A stretch of DNA of 64,000 nt, from assembly GCA_946800325.1 (NCBI GenBank), contig OX326957.1, forward strand, positions 50,711,798 to 50,775,797, read 5' to 3'. Position numbers and translations under genes: made by a program. Below the pieces are notes generated by a model. That model was not told the origin of the DNA and made no database searches. It worked only from the letters and a program-made list of their open reading frames with translations. This DNA is from Luzula sylvatica. Its lineage: Eukaryota > Streptophyta > Magnoliopsida > Poales > Juncaceae. Below, in pieces: positions 22,091-32,576 of the stretch (position 1 is its first letter; every line of letters starts with the position of its first letter).

Positions 22091-25000
22091 ATGACAAACA
22101 AGAAAATTAAATTTATGAGTTGGAATGTAAGAGGGGTAAATGATGATAATAAGAAAATTCTGGTTAAAAAAACTTTAATGGAAGAAAGGTTGGATCTTTT
22201 TTGCTTACAAGAAACAAAAATGGAATTAATTGATGATCAAATTGTTAAGAAATTATGTGGGAGAAACTATTCTTATGATTATCTTCCTTCAAATGGGGCT
22301 TCTGGAGGAATTCTTTTTGGTTGGAACCCTAATCTTTTTAAGAAGGTTAAATTGGAAAAATACACATATTGCTTATCTATTACATTGGAAGCCATTTGGA
22401 ATGGTTCTTATTTCAAAATTTCTGGGGTTTATGGTCCTACAGATAAATCTCTTAAAATGAATTTTATTAATGAACTCGAGGAAATTGGTGTTAATACTAT
22501 TATGCCTTGGATGATATTGGGGGATTTTAATCTTGTTACTAACAGTGAAGAAAGATCAGGAATGGATAGGGATTGGAAAAATACAGCCCTTTTTAATGAT
22601 TTTATTAATTATATTTCTTTAACTGACCTACCTTTATTTGGTAGGCAGTTTTCTTGGTCAAATTCAGTTGCAAAGGCCAGAATTGACAGGATTTTGATTA
22701 ATTCGCAATGGATTAATTTATTTCCTAATTCTCAATTACAAGCTGGATTTAATAGTTGTTCAGATCATGTACCTTTATTATATATAGCAAACTCTGATTT
22801 TCCAGTTTTTGAAGGGTTTAGGTTTGAAAATAACTGGTTATCTAATATATCAGCAATTAAAATGATAGAAAATCATTTGAAGGCTACAAAATCTTTAAAC
22901 ATGGAGGAGTTTTATGCAAAACTGGAATCTTTGGGAAAGGCTCTTAAGAAATGGAGCAAGGAAAAAATGGGTTATACTCAAATGCAAATGGAAAATTGTA
23001 AAAGGATCATAAATTGGGCTGATGAAGTTTCTGAGAAAAGAGAATTATCTCCACTGGAATTATGGCTTAAAAATTTATCAAAGGACAGATTTAATGAATT
23101 ATCTACACAAGAAGATTTATATTGGCAGCAGAGATCAAAGATAAATTGGTTAAAATTGGGAGATGCAAATACAAAATATTTTCATGATCATGCTACTTTA
23201 AAAAAAATTAAACAAATGATTCCAGTTTTAGTTGAAGATGGTGTTGAGGTACGAAAACATGGTGCAAAGGCAGATTTGTTCTTTAAATTCTATAAAAACT
23301 TGATGGGTTCAAAAAATGAATTCAATTCAGGAAATTTGGGAGCTTTAAATTTGGAAAAAATTTATAGAAATGAGAACTTTCATTTGGAAGATTTAGAAAA
23401 ACCATTTGAAATGCAAGAATTAGACTTGGTGATAAATCAGTGGAAAAATGATAAATCTCCAGGGCCGGATGGATTTAATGGTGAGTTCTTTAAAAAATTT
23501 GGATATTTGTTAAAAGAGGAAATTCTGGATTTATTTAAGAAAGAAGGATTTAATGGATTATCTCATTTTAATTCTTCATACATTGCCTTGATCGCTAAGA
23601 AAGATGAATCAATACATCCTAAAGATTTCAGACCCATATCTCTTATATCAAGTATGGAAAGGTTATTTTCAAAGATTTTGGCAAATAGATTAAGTACAAA
23701 AATTGATTTAATGATAGATCATAATCAATTGGGTTTTTTGAAAAATAGAAATATTTGTGAAAATTATGTTTATGCTAGAGAAGTACTATGTAAGGCTAAA
23801 AGATTAAGTAAAGAATTATTGGTTCTCAAAGTGGATATACATAAGGCTTTTGATAGTGTTTCATGGGATTTTATATTGAAATTACTTAGAATAAGAGGTT
23901 TTGGGGATAATTGGATAACATGGATTTCAAAGTCTGTTTTACCAGGTTCTACAAGGGTTATATTAAATGGGAAACCTGGAAAATTCATACATCTAAGGAA
24001 AGGATTAAAACAAGGAGACCCTCTATCTACCTATCTATTTATTTTAGTAATGGATGTTCTATCTAAATTACTGGAAAGATTAAGTGATAGAGGATATATA
24101 GTAAAACCTATGGAAAATATTAAAACATCCTTATTTTATGCTGATGATACTATACTTTTCTTGAAGCCAACAATGAGGAATATTAAGAGAGTTAAGCACT
24201 TATTGGATCTATTTGGTGTGGAGACAGGATTAAAAATCAATTTTTTAAAATCTGAAATAGTTGGATTAAACTTGAATGATGATTTATTGAAAAATATTTC
24301 TGAGGAATTGAGTTGTCCTATCTCTAAATTTCCAATAAAATACCTAGGATTACCTCTTCATTTCAAAAGACCAACAAAAGATCAATTTAGAGAAATTATT
24401 GGTAAAATAACTAACCGAATTAAAGGATGGAATGGAAATAATTTAAATATGGGAGGAAGATTAATCTTAATAAATTCAGTATTAACTTCAATGCCAGTTT
24501 ACTATTTTAATGTTTTTAAATTTCCTAAATGGGCAATTAGAGAAATTGATGGTATTAGGAGTAAATTTTTATGGAGAGGATTAAAAATAAATGGTTATAA
24601 TCTGGTGAATTGGAATATGGTTTGTAGACCTAAGGATATGGGAGGTTTGGGAATTCTTAATTTGGAATATTTTAATATTGCTTTAATGATGAAATGGTTA
24701 TGGAAATATTATAATATTGGGGATAATCTACCATGGACAGATTTAGTTCTAAATCCTAAATTCAGGAATAAAGATGAGAATTATATAAATGGAAATAATT
24801 GCTCTTATTTTTGGAATGATATATTAAAATACTTGGAATTTTTTAGAGCTAGTACAGAATTTATTATTGGAAATGGAGAAAATATTAATTTCTGGGAAAA
24901 TAATTGGGGCTTTGGAATATTAAAAAATAAATTAAAGGAACTATATAGTTTTACAAATTATGGATATGCAAGCTTAAAGGAAATAATAGAATTACAAGAC

Positions 25001-25702
25001 TCAGTAAACTTACAAAATAGCTTGAGTTTACTCCAGCCTTTATCTGATATGGCAATCTCCCAATTGCAGCAAATTGAATCAATGCTAGCAAATATTACAC
25101 CAAATTTAACTCCTGTAGACAAAATTATCTGGAAATGGTCCTCGAAAGGGTTATATTCCTGTAAAAATGCATATACCCAATTAGTAAATGGGGTTTCTGA
25201 GAGATATATTCTATATAAAATCTGGAAGTTAAAAATTCCGTTGAAAATCAAGATATTTATTTGGCTTTCAGAACGAAATAGAATACATACCTTGGATAAT
25301 TTGAGAAAAAAGGGCTGGATAATTCCTAATAGATGTCCAATGTGTTGTATGGCTGAGGAGTCAGTTCTGCATCTATTTTGTGATTGCAAAATTGCAAACG
25401 AGATTTGGATTAAACTTCATGCTTTACTTGGATTGCAAATTAACCCTGAAAAAAATCCATTCAAATTATTGGAATTAGATACCATAGACAGTAATTATAT
25501 GTGCTTAATTGCTGTTTATATATACCAAATATGGTGCGAGAGGTGTAGAAGGATTTTTTCTGAAGAAAGTAAGAGAATTTGGGGAATAATTGATCAAATT
25601 TTAACGGAAACCACTTTATATCGAAAGATCTATAGTACAGAACTTACAAATCATAATGAAGATGAGGATGAGGAGAGCAGGTTTCAACATGAATACTCTT
25701 AA
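22091..25702 (+). CDS. LINE A ORF2, endonuclease and reverse transcriptase
   Basis: This protein of 1203 residues starts with an AP-type endonuclease: SWNVRG near residue 10, LQETKM near 40, GDFNLV near 140, and SDHVPLL near 225. The reverse transcriptase spans about 450-760, with SPGPDGFNGEFF, DFRPISLISS, KVDIHKAFDSVSW, GLKQGDPLS and the catalytic F-Y-A-D-D at about 680-685. A zinc-binding zf-RVT domain at about 1040-1110 carries CPMCC and HLFCDC. There is no RNase H domain. Every catalytic motif seen is intact. The protein nicks target DNA and reverse-transcribes its own RNA at the nick. All motifs are of the plant L1 type. Confidence 0.93.
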   Translation: MTNKKIKFMSWNVRGVNDDNKKILVKKTLMEERLDLFCLQETKMELIDDQIVKKLCGRNYSYDYLPSNGASGGILFGWNPNLFKKVKLEKYTYCLSITLEAIWNGSYFKISGVYGPTDKSLKMNFINELEEIGVNTIMPWMILGDFNLVTNSEERSGMDRDWKNTALFNDFINYISLTDLPLFGRQFSWSNSVAKARIDRILINSQWINLFPNSQLQAGFNSCSDHVPLLYIANSDFPVFEGFRFENNWLSNISAIKMIENHLKATKSLNMEEFYAKLESLGKALKKWSKEKMGYTQMQMENCKRIINWADEVSEKRELSPLELWLKNLSKDRFNELSTQEDLYWQQRSKINWLKLGDANTKYFHDHATLKKIKQMIPVLVEDGVEVRKHGAKADLFFKFYKNLMGSKNEFNSGNLGALNLEKIYRNENFHLEDLEKPFEMQELDLVINQWKNDKSPGPDGFNGEFFKKFGYLLKEEILDLFKKEGFNGLSHFNSSYIALIAKKDESIHPKDFRPISLISSMERLFSKILANRLSTKIDLMIDHNQLGFLKNRNICENYVYAREVLCKAKRLSKELLVLKVDIHKAFDSVSWDFILKLLRIRGFGDNWITWISKSVLPGSTRVILNGKPGKFIHLRKGLKQGDPLSTYLFILVMDVLSKLLERLSDRGYIVKPMENIKTSLFYADDTILFLKPTMRNIKRVKHLLDLFGVETGLKINFLKSEIVGLNLNDDLLKNISEELSCPISKFPIKYLGLPLHFKRPTKDQFREIIGKITNRIKGWNGNNLNMGGRLILINSVLTSMPVYYFNVFKFPKWAIREIDGIRSKFLWRGLKINGYNLVNWNMVCRPKDMGGLGILNLEYFNIALMMKWLWKYYNIGDNLPWTDLVLNPKFRNKDENYINGNNCSYFWNDILKYLEFFRASTEFIIGNGENINFWENNWGFGILKNKLKELYSFTNYGYASLKEIIELQDSVNLQNSLSLLQPLSDMAISQLQQIESMLANITPNLTPVDKIIWKWSSKGLYSCKNAYTQLVNGVSERYILYKIWKLKIPLKIKIFIWLSERNRIHTLDNLRKKGWIIPNRCPMCCMAEESVLHLFCDCKIANEIWIKLHALLGLQINPEKNPFKLLELDTIDSNYMCLIAVYIYQIWCERCRRIFSEESKRIWGIIDQILTETTLYRKIYSTELTNHNEDEDEESRFQHEYS

Positions 25703-26113
25703 TTCAATCAAATGCTTTGATTTGTGTGGTGGAAAGCTTACTTCTTTTCGATCGAGCTTGGAGAAAAGCGATAAAATTTGCTGCTCTTACAAGGCTCAGT
25801 TCAGGGAGATTAAAATAGAGATGATGTTTGGTCGGGAGAAGCAAGAAGAAGAAGAAAGAGAAGGAGAGGGAGCTTTTTGCAATAATCAGGTCATGGTGTT
25901 AACAAACAGGGATTTCTTTTCCTTATTTTCTTTTTCCTGGTTTTTTGTGTATGGTTCAGGGTGTATTTTTTTGGAGTGAGATATTAGCCTTAATTCTTCT
26001 TCAAAGATATAGAGCTCCATTGTTTGGAACTCTTATCTTTTCATAGAGGTTGTAAAATTTTAAAATTTAATATAAGCAACGGATGGAGGACTTTGAGCCT
26101 TCTCTGTTTTTTC
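25703..26113 (+). other. LINE A 3' untranslated region
   Basis: Bases 25703-26113 follow the ORF2 stop and lead to the A tail. The last part, about 26081-26106, reads GGATGGAGGACTTTGAGCC and resembles the 3' end of the SINE-like copy at 56721-56744. The 107-residue frame that begins inside ORF2 is not considered a gene. Confidence 0.7.
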
Positions 26114-26138
26114 AAAAAAAAAAAAAAATGTATGTTGT

Positions 26139-26723
26139 AGATAAAATATTAACGGACGGTAATAAAAAAATTAAATAAAATCAAAGAAAAAATACGTCGA
26201 AGCGGATTGAGGGTAGCACCTAGTTTGTTTTATTAATTAAATGATTTAGACGTTTTGATAATTTTTAATTAATTTTCTGTTAATCTATTAATCGTAAATC
26301 ACAAACGCGTGGAGGAACAGCATAACTTGTAGATGGCGAAAGAACAGCATAACTTGTTTCTCGTCCAAGGAGTGGCTAATTTTCGAGCACATTGTTTAGA
26401 TGGACACCATAAAATTTTGATGGGCTTTAAATAAGGTTAAATAGGCCGAGTTAATTACTAAATGGGCTGACTAAATTACACACCAATCTTTACAAAATAT
26501 ATTATCATCATGATAAGAGTTGCTTAATCCACAGCCATCTGTATTAATAAATTAGTCTAATGGGCAATATATTTGGTTTAATTAATTAGGTGTACCATAC
26601 AAACTTTTAAAATAAGCAATTAATTTCCCAAAATAGACAATCTATCTAACCCTCTAAAAAGTGAAAAACACATTCCAGTATAATTTATAAAACCAAACTT
26701 ATTTCACTACCCTCTCTTATTGC
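26139..26723. other. Spacer and probable RING gene promoter
   Basis: No coding region is visible. The final 100 bp are AT-rich with a TTTATAAAACC box near 26685, about 40 bp before the RING ATG, which could act as its TATA element. Confidence 0.45.
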
Positions 26724-27089
26724 ATGATCAATATGAGTTTTCTCATTTCTCTCTTTTCTCATTTTTCATTCATCAATAGGGACAAAATCTCTAATGCAAT
26801 AAGCTCCGTTGAACCGAAGAAATCTACGCGAGGACTCGAAGAGGATGTGAAGTGTTGTGTGTGTTTGTCAAGGATTGGCGAAAGTGACAAAATAAGAAAA
26901 TTGCCATGTTGTCACTTGTTTCATCAAGATTGTGTGGACAAATGGCTGGCTTTCTGTAAGAATACGTGTCCTCTTTGTCGTGTAACGGTAGATTTTACCG
27001 AGTCGTCATCGAGAAAGCAAGAGCAAGCTGAGAAACTTAACGATGATTTGGTTATTTGGTTCTCCTCCATGCTTGTTCCTGGCTTTTGA
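26724..27089 (+). CDS. Small RING-H2 finger protein, putative E3 ubiquitin ligase
   Basis: An intronless frame of 121 residues has a complete RING-H2 signature. The ligands are C44-x2-C47, C62-x-H64-x2-H67-x2-C70 and C82-x2-C85, and W74 sits at the usual E2-contact position. The first 17 residues are hydrophobic and could be a membrane anchor. The C-terminal 35 residues are polar and unrecognised. It resembles the short RHA/XERICO-like plant RING proteins, which ubiquitinate targets with an E2 enzyme, though many are a little longer. The first ATG (26724) is followed by a second in frame at 26733, and either could serve. No neighbour suggests a substrate. An upstream exon cannot be excluded. 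Confidence 0.82.
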   Translation: MINMSFLISLFSHFSFINRDKISNAISSVEPKKSTRGLEEDVKCCVCLSRIGESDKIRKLPCCHLFHQDCVDKWLAFCKNTCPLCRVTVDFTESSSRKQEQAEKLNDDLVIWFSSMLVPGF

Positions 27090-30000
27090 TCGATTTTTTT
27101 TCCGCACTGCTTTGTGGTTTCCTATATTTTCTTTCTTTTTCAATCGTTAGTTTTAGTCTATATATATTTTGGTGAATTGCTGTCCTTGTACTTTTGTTTT
27201 TATAACCCAATATACAGATATCCAATGGAATTTTTTATATATTAATATAGAAGACTTCAATGGAATAATAGTTGTAGAATATTGAAAGTGGGGTTTGAAT
27301 ATGAACTTATGAAATTAGAGACATAGATTTTATATAAAATCAAGTACTACAGAGCTTATGGAGCAAAATTTATTGTTTCGTACCTCTTTTTGTGTTTATT
27401 AGTTATATACTACCATTTTTCGCGCGGGAATTCTTGGCTCCATCACGATGTACATATTTTGTAATATGTATATATTTTTTTATCTTAACATCATTTAACT
27501 CGGACCTAAATAATTATATAGTATATGCTAATTGTGCGATGACGTGAACGAATTATAAGTATCTTGTATGTAAAATTGTAAGAACATAATTAAAAAAATA
27601 TGAATATTATAGAACAGAGCAACAAATAATTACATAACATTTAGTAATAGCACAACATGAAAATGAAGGAATATAATACATAAAATAGGAACATTTCACA
27701 ACAAATCAACATATAATATTACATTACTTTTCATAATGATACAAATATAAGAATTAATTTCAACAATATCAAGTTTTAAATAATTTAAATATAAAAAAAT
27801 TACACAATCAAATGCACCGAAGTAACAAATTGTTCCATTAAAGGATAAAATATCTCAATATGGTGGATTTGCCACAGTAAATTATTACTTTGTGAATTTT
27901 AGAGCAAAAATCATATGAATTTTTCAAGAGCCGGATATCTTGAACAATTCAAACGGTTATTGTTGTAAAAAATATATATTTTTTATACATCATCGGCAGA
28001 ATCAAGAGAATAGATGATGATGGTGATGATGATGATGATGATGATGATGATATGATATGATATGATGCTTTATTGTTTAGGTTTTCACATTTCGTATGTA
28101 ATGTTTATTTTTTTTCATAGATTCACATTTGACACTATGGCTCTTGTAACTCATATTTGTTAGTAAATATGCTTTTGTTTTCAATTTGCATACCGTGAGA
28201 TTCACATTTGACACTATGACTCTTGTGACTCCTATATGTTAGTAAATATGCGCTTGGTTTCAATTTGAAAATCGTGTTATATAAAACATAATCATGTGAG
28301 CATTTTTATAAAATAGTAATTTTGCTGAATTAATAGGTTATCCTTGTACGCGTATTGGTATTGATGTTCATAATTATCTATGAATGTATATTTTATTTTT
28401 CGGGACACGTTTATATATGTAGTTTCGCTAGTATATTGTCATTTTTAGTTTGTACATAAGATCCCATAACTCATTATTTGTTCGCTTTCCGTTCTAGTAT
28501 AAACAACGATCCTCTTATATTGATAGTTAACTTGGTTCTTACATTGTCATTCATGCTTAGAATACGACATATCAAAACTTTATTTGTTGCTGATAGATAT
28601 TTCACAAATGAGAAGTTATTTGTTGACATGAATAAAAATTTTATTGGTATTTATAATCACAATTACGAACACGGTTATTGACATTTATAATCACAGTTAC
28701 AAATGCACGTAAAATTGAATAAATTTATATTCGTGTTCAAATATTGTTTTGTTGGACGTGACACTTTATTCGTTGTTCATAGATATTTGAGAAATAATAA
28801 GACATTTGTTGATATGAGACAAAATTATGAAGCTCGTAGATATTGAGAATGATAAGACATTTGTTGATATGAGACAAAATTATGAAGCTCATAGATATTT
28901 GAAAAACGATAAGACATTTGTTTACATGAGACAAAATTATGAAATTTTCATTTATACTTGTTCGTTTATGTTTTCCATTGGTGTTTACAATCACAATTAT
29001 GAACACTTTTATTGGCATTTATAGTTACGGTGACCGATACATGTTGTTGTATACTTGTTTATTTGTGTTTTTCATTGTCATTTATAATCACAATTGTAGA
29101 CATTTTTATTGGTTTAGAATCACAGTTACAAACGAATGTACACATTTTTTTTTCGTGTTCAAATATTTTTTTGTACATGTTGCTTTATACTTGTTTATTT
29201 TTGTTTTTCATTGTCATTTATAATCACAATTGTAAACATTTTTATTGGTTTAGAATCACAGTTACAAATGCATGCACACATTTTTTTTTCGTGTTCAAAT
29301 TTTTTTTTTCTTGGACACATGAGACTGTGTATTCCTTGATCATCAGTGTACATTTTGTTCGAATATTTTTTTGTTGGACATGAGACTTTGTGTGTCCTTT
29401 AATCATCGGTGTATATTTTGTTCGTAATGACGGTATTGAATAGTGACATGTTTCTTTTTTTTGTAGTACTAAAAAATTCTTTCAGTACACATGACTGTGA
29501 TCCGAAAGAAAATTAGTGGCATCTCGTTCTTGATACTGGTCATCATGACACTAAACAGTCACAAATGTATTTGTTTCTCATTTTTTTTAGTTCATGATCA
29601 ATAGCCTCAGTATATATGAATTTTCACATATTATACATCACACGCAACGCAACACAGTTTCCTTTTTACCACACAAACTCTAAAGTGTAATTTTTGTTGT
29701 CATGAGTATCGATATTTGTATGTATCCCATGGACTGCTAGGTATTTTTTTCTTTTTCTACTGCACATACTGAAGTGTCGAATTTGTATAGTTGTGTTACC
29801 GTGAGTATTGGAACAAATGTTTGTGCATCCATTCAGCAAGTCAAATTCTCATGAGTGTTGACAAAAAAGTTGTCTTGAATATCACAATAATTATATGTGC
29901 ACTCAATCAATAAAACATATGGTCCTGAATATTAATATGTCTTTGCACATTTCTTCACCAAAGTACTCGACATCTGGATCAAGCATTGTCATGCAGCCAA

Positions 30001-30300
30001 CTAATCTTGTGCAATATGAAAACATAACTCAATGACTAACTATTCTCATGGACTATGCAAAACACACATATTTTACTTAAGAAGGCAAATAGTGTACAAT
30101 TGATCATGTGTCATGCGAGGCATCTAAAAACCTTTTAGCATTACGATCTAAAAAATCTTTTAGTAAATCGTACAATGATGGTTTTCATGATACGATGATC
30201 CTGATATGATAGTATGATGATAATGTAATGATTATGATATGATTATATGATGTGATGATGCTGCAATGATGATGCATGTGATGATGATGAATGACATGTT
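27090..30300. other. Long spacer with short tandem repeats, no gene
   Basis: The first 150 bp are probably the RING 3' UTR. Repeats present are a (GAT)n run at about 28018-28050, two ~78-bp copies of a CACATTTGACACTATG unit (28120-28275), about three ~57-bp copies of an ATATGAGACAAAATTATGAA unit (28775-28945), two ~140-bp copies of a TTTATAATCACAATTGTA unit (29041-29310), and GAT/ATG-rich DNA at 30180-30300. Several 60-120 residue frames here are rich in I, F, Y and H. They come from the repeats and are not called genes. Confidence 0.6.
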
Positions 30301-30303
30301 TAT

Positions 30304-30660
30304 GTTGAATCGAACCGAATCGAACAGAATAAAAACAAATCGAATTAAACCGAATCGGACTAGATTCAAACCGAACCGAACCGAATAAAATTTGAACATA
30401 TTTAAAACCGAACCGAATTAAAAGTTTTATAATGTTAAAATTCAAATGTTATTTAGAAAAAAAAAATATAAAAACAAATCATATTAAATATAGTTACATT
30501 ATTTCTAATTTTACAATATTGACTTTTAATTTTTTTAAATGAATATAATAGAAAAAATAAAAAATAATATTAATTCAGTCGGTTCGGTTTAATCGGTCTT
30601 AAAATACCAAAATCGAAACGAACCGAAAAACCGAACAATATCAATTTTTGAACCGAACCC
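30304..30660. repeat. AACCGAAC-type dispersed repeat, left of Copia
   Basis: Scattered AACCGAA and CGGTTCGGTTT words occur here and continue directly right of the Copia element (38740-38830). The right part ends in TTTGCCCACCCCTA, a frequent terminus of small plant DNA transposons. The Copia element therefore inserted into an older copy of this repeat. Its left end is unclear. Confidence 0.6.
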
Positions 30661-31276
30661 TGTAGGATTACGCATACGATATTAGAGTATGCAGCGGAAT
30701 TATTCACGCATGCGTAACCTAATTCTACCCTGGATCACACTCGAAAAACACCGAAAAAGGAAGAGTAATCAGAATTTTACCTCGTACAAGTTAGTACGTG
30801 ATGCCTTCTTCTCCAGATCTCGTGAACCTTCTCCAAGGATGCTTTTGCACTCCCTCTACTTGTGTCCACCTCGATTTCGTCTGATCAGAACCGCCAACAC
30901 CGTTCTAGTCGGTGTCACGATTATTTCTCTCAAAGTTTTGCTCAAAAACTCTCTCTCGAAATTCAACAGATCTCTCTTGGTATTATAGAAAAATTGAAAA
31001 TATTTGGCGGCCAGAATTAGGTCAAAATTCGGCAGCCTTAGTAGAGAGAAAATGGAAATCTGAATTTATATTTATAGGCAAAATTAGGTCAGGATTTAAT
31101 AGGCCGAAATTAGGTTAAATAAAGATTAATTATCTGAATGGACCCGAATTAGGATAAAGCCTAATTTTCTGAAATTAGGTTAAATCTCTAATAAAATTAA
31201 CGGCCCAATTCTGACTGCAAATTTGCCTATTTATATAAATTCTTCCAAGTTAATTCTTAAGCCATATTTTCTTTCA
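30661..31276 (-). repeat. Copia 3' LTR
   Basis: In minus orientation it begins TGAAAGAAAATATGG and ends CCTACA, giving TG...CA ends. A purine-rich tract (CAAGAGGGAGTT on the minus strand, about 31277-31288) directly precedes it. It contains several AAATTAGGT words that may be transcription-factor sites. Confidence 0.93.
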
Positions 31277-31288
31277 AACTCCCTCTTG

Positions 31289-32576
31289 GATTAAGACTTA
31301 ATCAACTTGGCCATATGTCCAACATATGTCGTGAGATCTAATCACACGTGATTTCATTTTGTTTGTCCAACAAACGTATTTTGAGCATTATTTTGAGAAT
31401 CCAATATGTTACGAAATCTTGGTGTGACCGTTGTAGGTTCGTCTAAGACTGGCAGTGGATATGGTAGCAATCCACAAGGTATTGCGAGCACTAGACTGCC
31501 GTTAATACCTACCCAGAATTAGCACGAAAAAGGTGGAGAACACCTTTACGAAGATGCAGTACATCTTCATACCTAGCTCAGATAAGTGTTACTAGTCCTC
31601 TTGTTCGCGATATCTTCCGATCAAAAGAGTCATGGTGAAGCCTAAAACTTCAAGTCATCATCTATTCTTTTTGATCAGATATACTCTTTTCCCGATAAGA
31701 ATTAGATTGATAATTACAATGCGAACTCCATGAGTTCCATCGAGCTTGGCCAAGCATTTCATCAATCTCAATTCAATCGAGGCGCCCGAGAGATATCTCC
31801 CTCTATCCTTTTTCAAGTCTAGAAAGAAACAATTCCTATCTTGCAACCTCACATCCTTTGCCTATGCTAAAAACAATACCCAATATTAATCTCTGCTACA
31901 CAGTTACGCGTAGGGTTAATTATATTAAAGCATTGTCTTTTCACATACTAGGTATCCGTGAGATCACTCAAGTATGAAGAACCAAAACACACTATCTGGA
32001 TATGAATTCATCTCCAATGACTCTAACCATGTCACAAACTCATATAGTGGTCAGTCCAATATACGACGCCGCGTATATCCATATTCTAGAATCGACGCTA
32101 CCGTCTCAGATCAGTAAAACCTGATCATCTCATCTACGAATATGCCAGTGTATGTAAAAGTCTCCATTCAGTGAATGGACTACCTGTTTCAAACCTATGA
32201 ACAACTTTATACATGAGGGACGTTTTAGAATCATATTCGTTCCATTTAGTGGTTTTACTATCATTCAGTTGATGAATCAATATGCCAGACTATGGCCATG
32301 CAACATATTATTCTCAACTTACTCGATGCACTAAACTAGAATAAAATTCAGTGTCTATCCGATTATTATAATCGAATAACCTCTCACACACTTTCTTGTT
32401 ATTTAAAATTTTGAAATATGAAGGTTTAGGTCATATGATGAATAATAATATAAATATATGTCTCATAAACAAATACAATCCCAATAACATGCCTAGGGCA
32501 TAATAAATGTTCTCCCACTTGCACTAGGCAGATCAAATCCCCTTATACAATAAGAAACATAAATAAAACACCCAAA
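31289..32576 (-). other. Copia 3' noncoding region
   Basis: About 1.3 kb separate the end of pol from the 3' LTR, longer than usual for a Copia element. A second polypurine-like motif, GCAAGTGGGAGAAC on the minus strand, lies at about 32508-32523, right after the pol stop. No coding region is recognisable in between. Confidence 0.6.

Larger units (their letters stand above)
19581..26127 (+). mobile_element. LINE A: full-length L1-type non-LTR retrotransposon
   Basis: The element has a 5' UTR, two intact ORFs, a short 3' UTR and a poly(A) tail at about 26114-26128. The flanking direct repeat TGTATGTTGT is at 19571-19580 and 26129-26138; counting adjacent A residues it could reach 16 bp. The 5' UTR carries about three tandem copies of a 21-bp unit containing GATTCTTGATTTGAGAG (19738-19797). 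Both ORFs are uninterrupted and the duplication is perfect, so insertion was recent. Codons are strongly A/T-ending, unlike LINE B, which shows they are different lineages. Confidence 0.92.

Noticed and set aside
28939..29383. Several 67-123 residue frames
   Set aside because: They come from duplicated ~140-bp units; composition is I/F/Y/H-rich and no start context or domain is visible.
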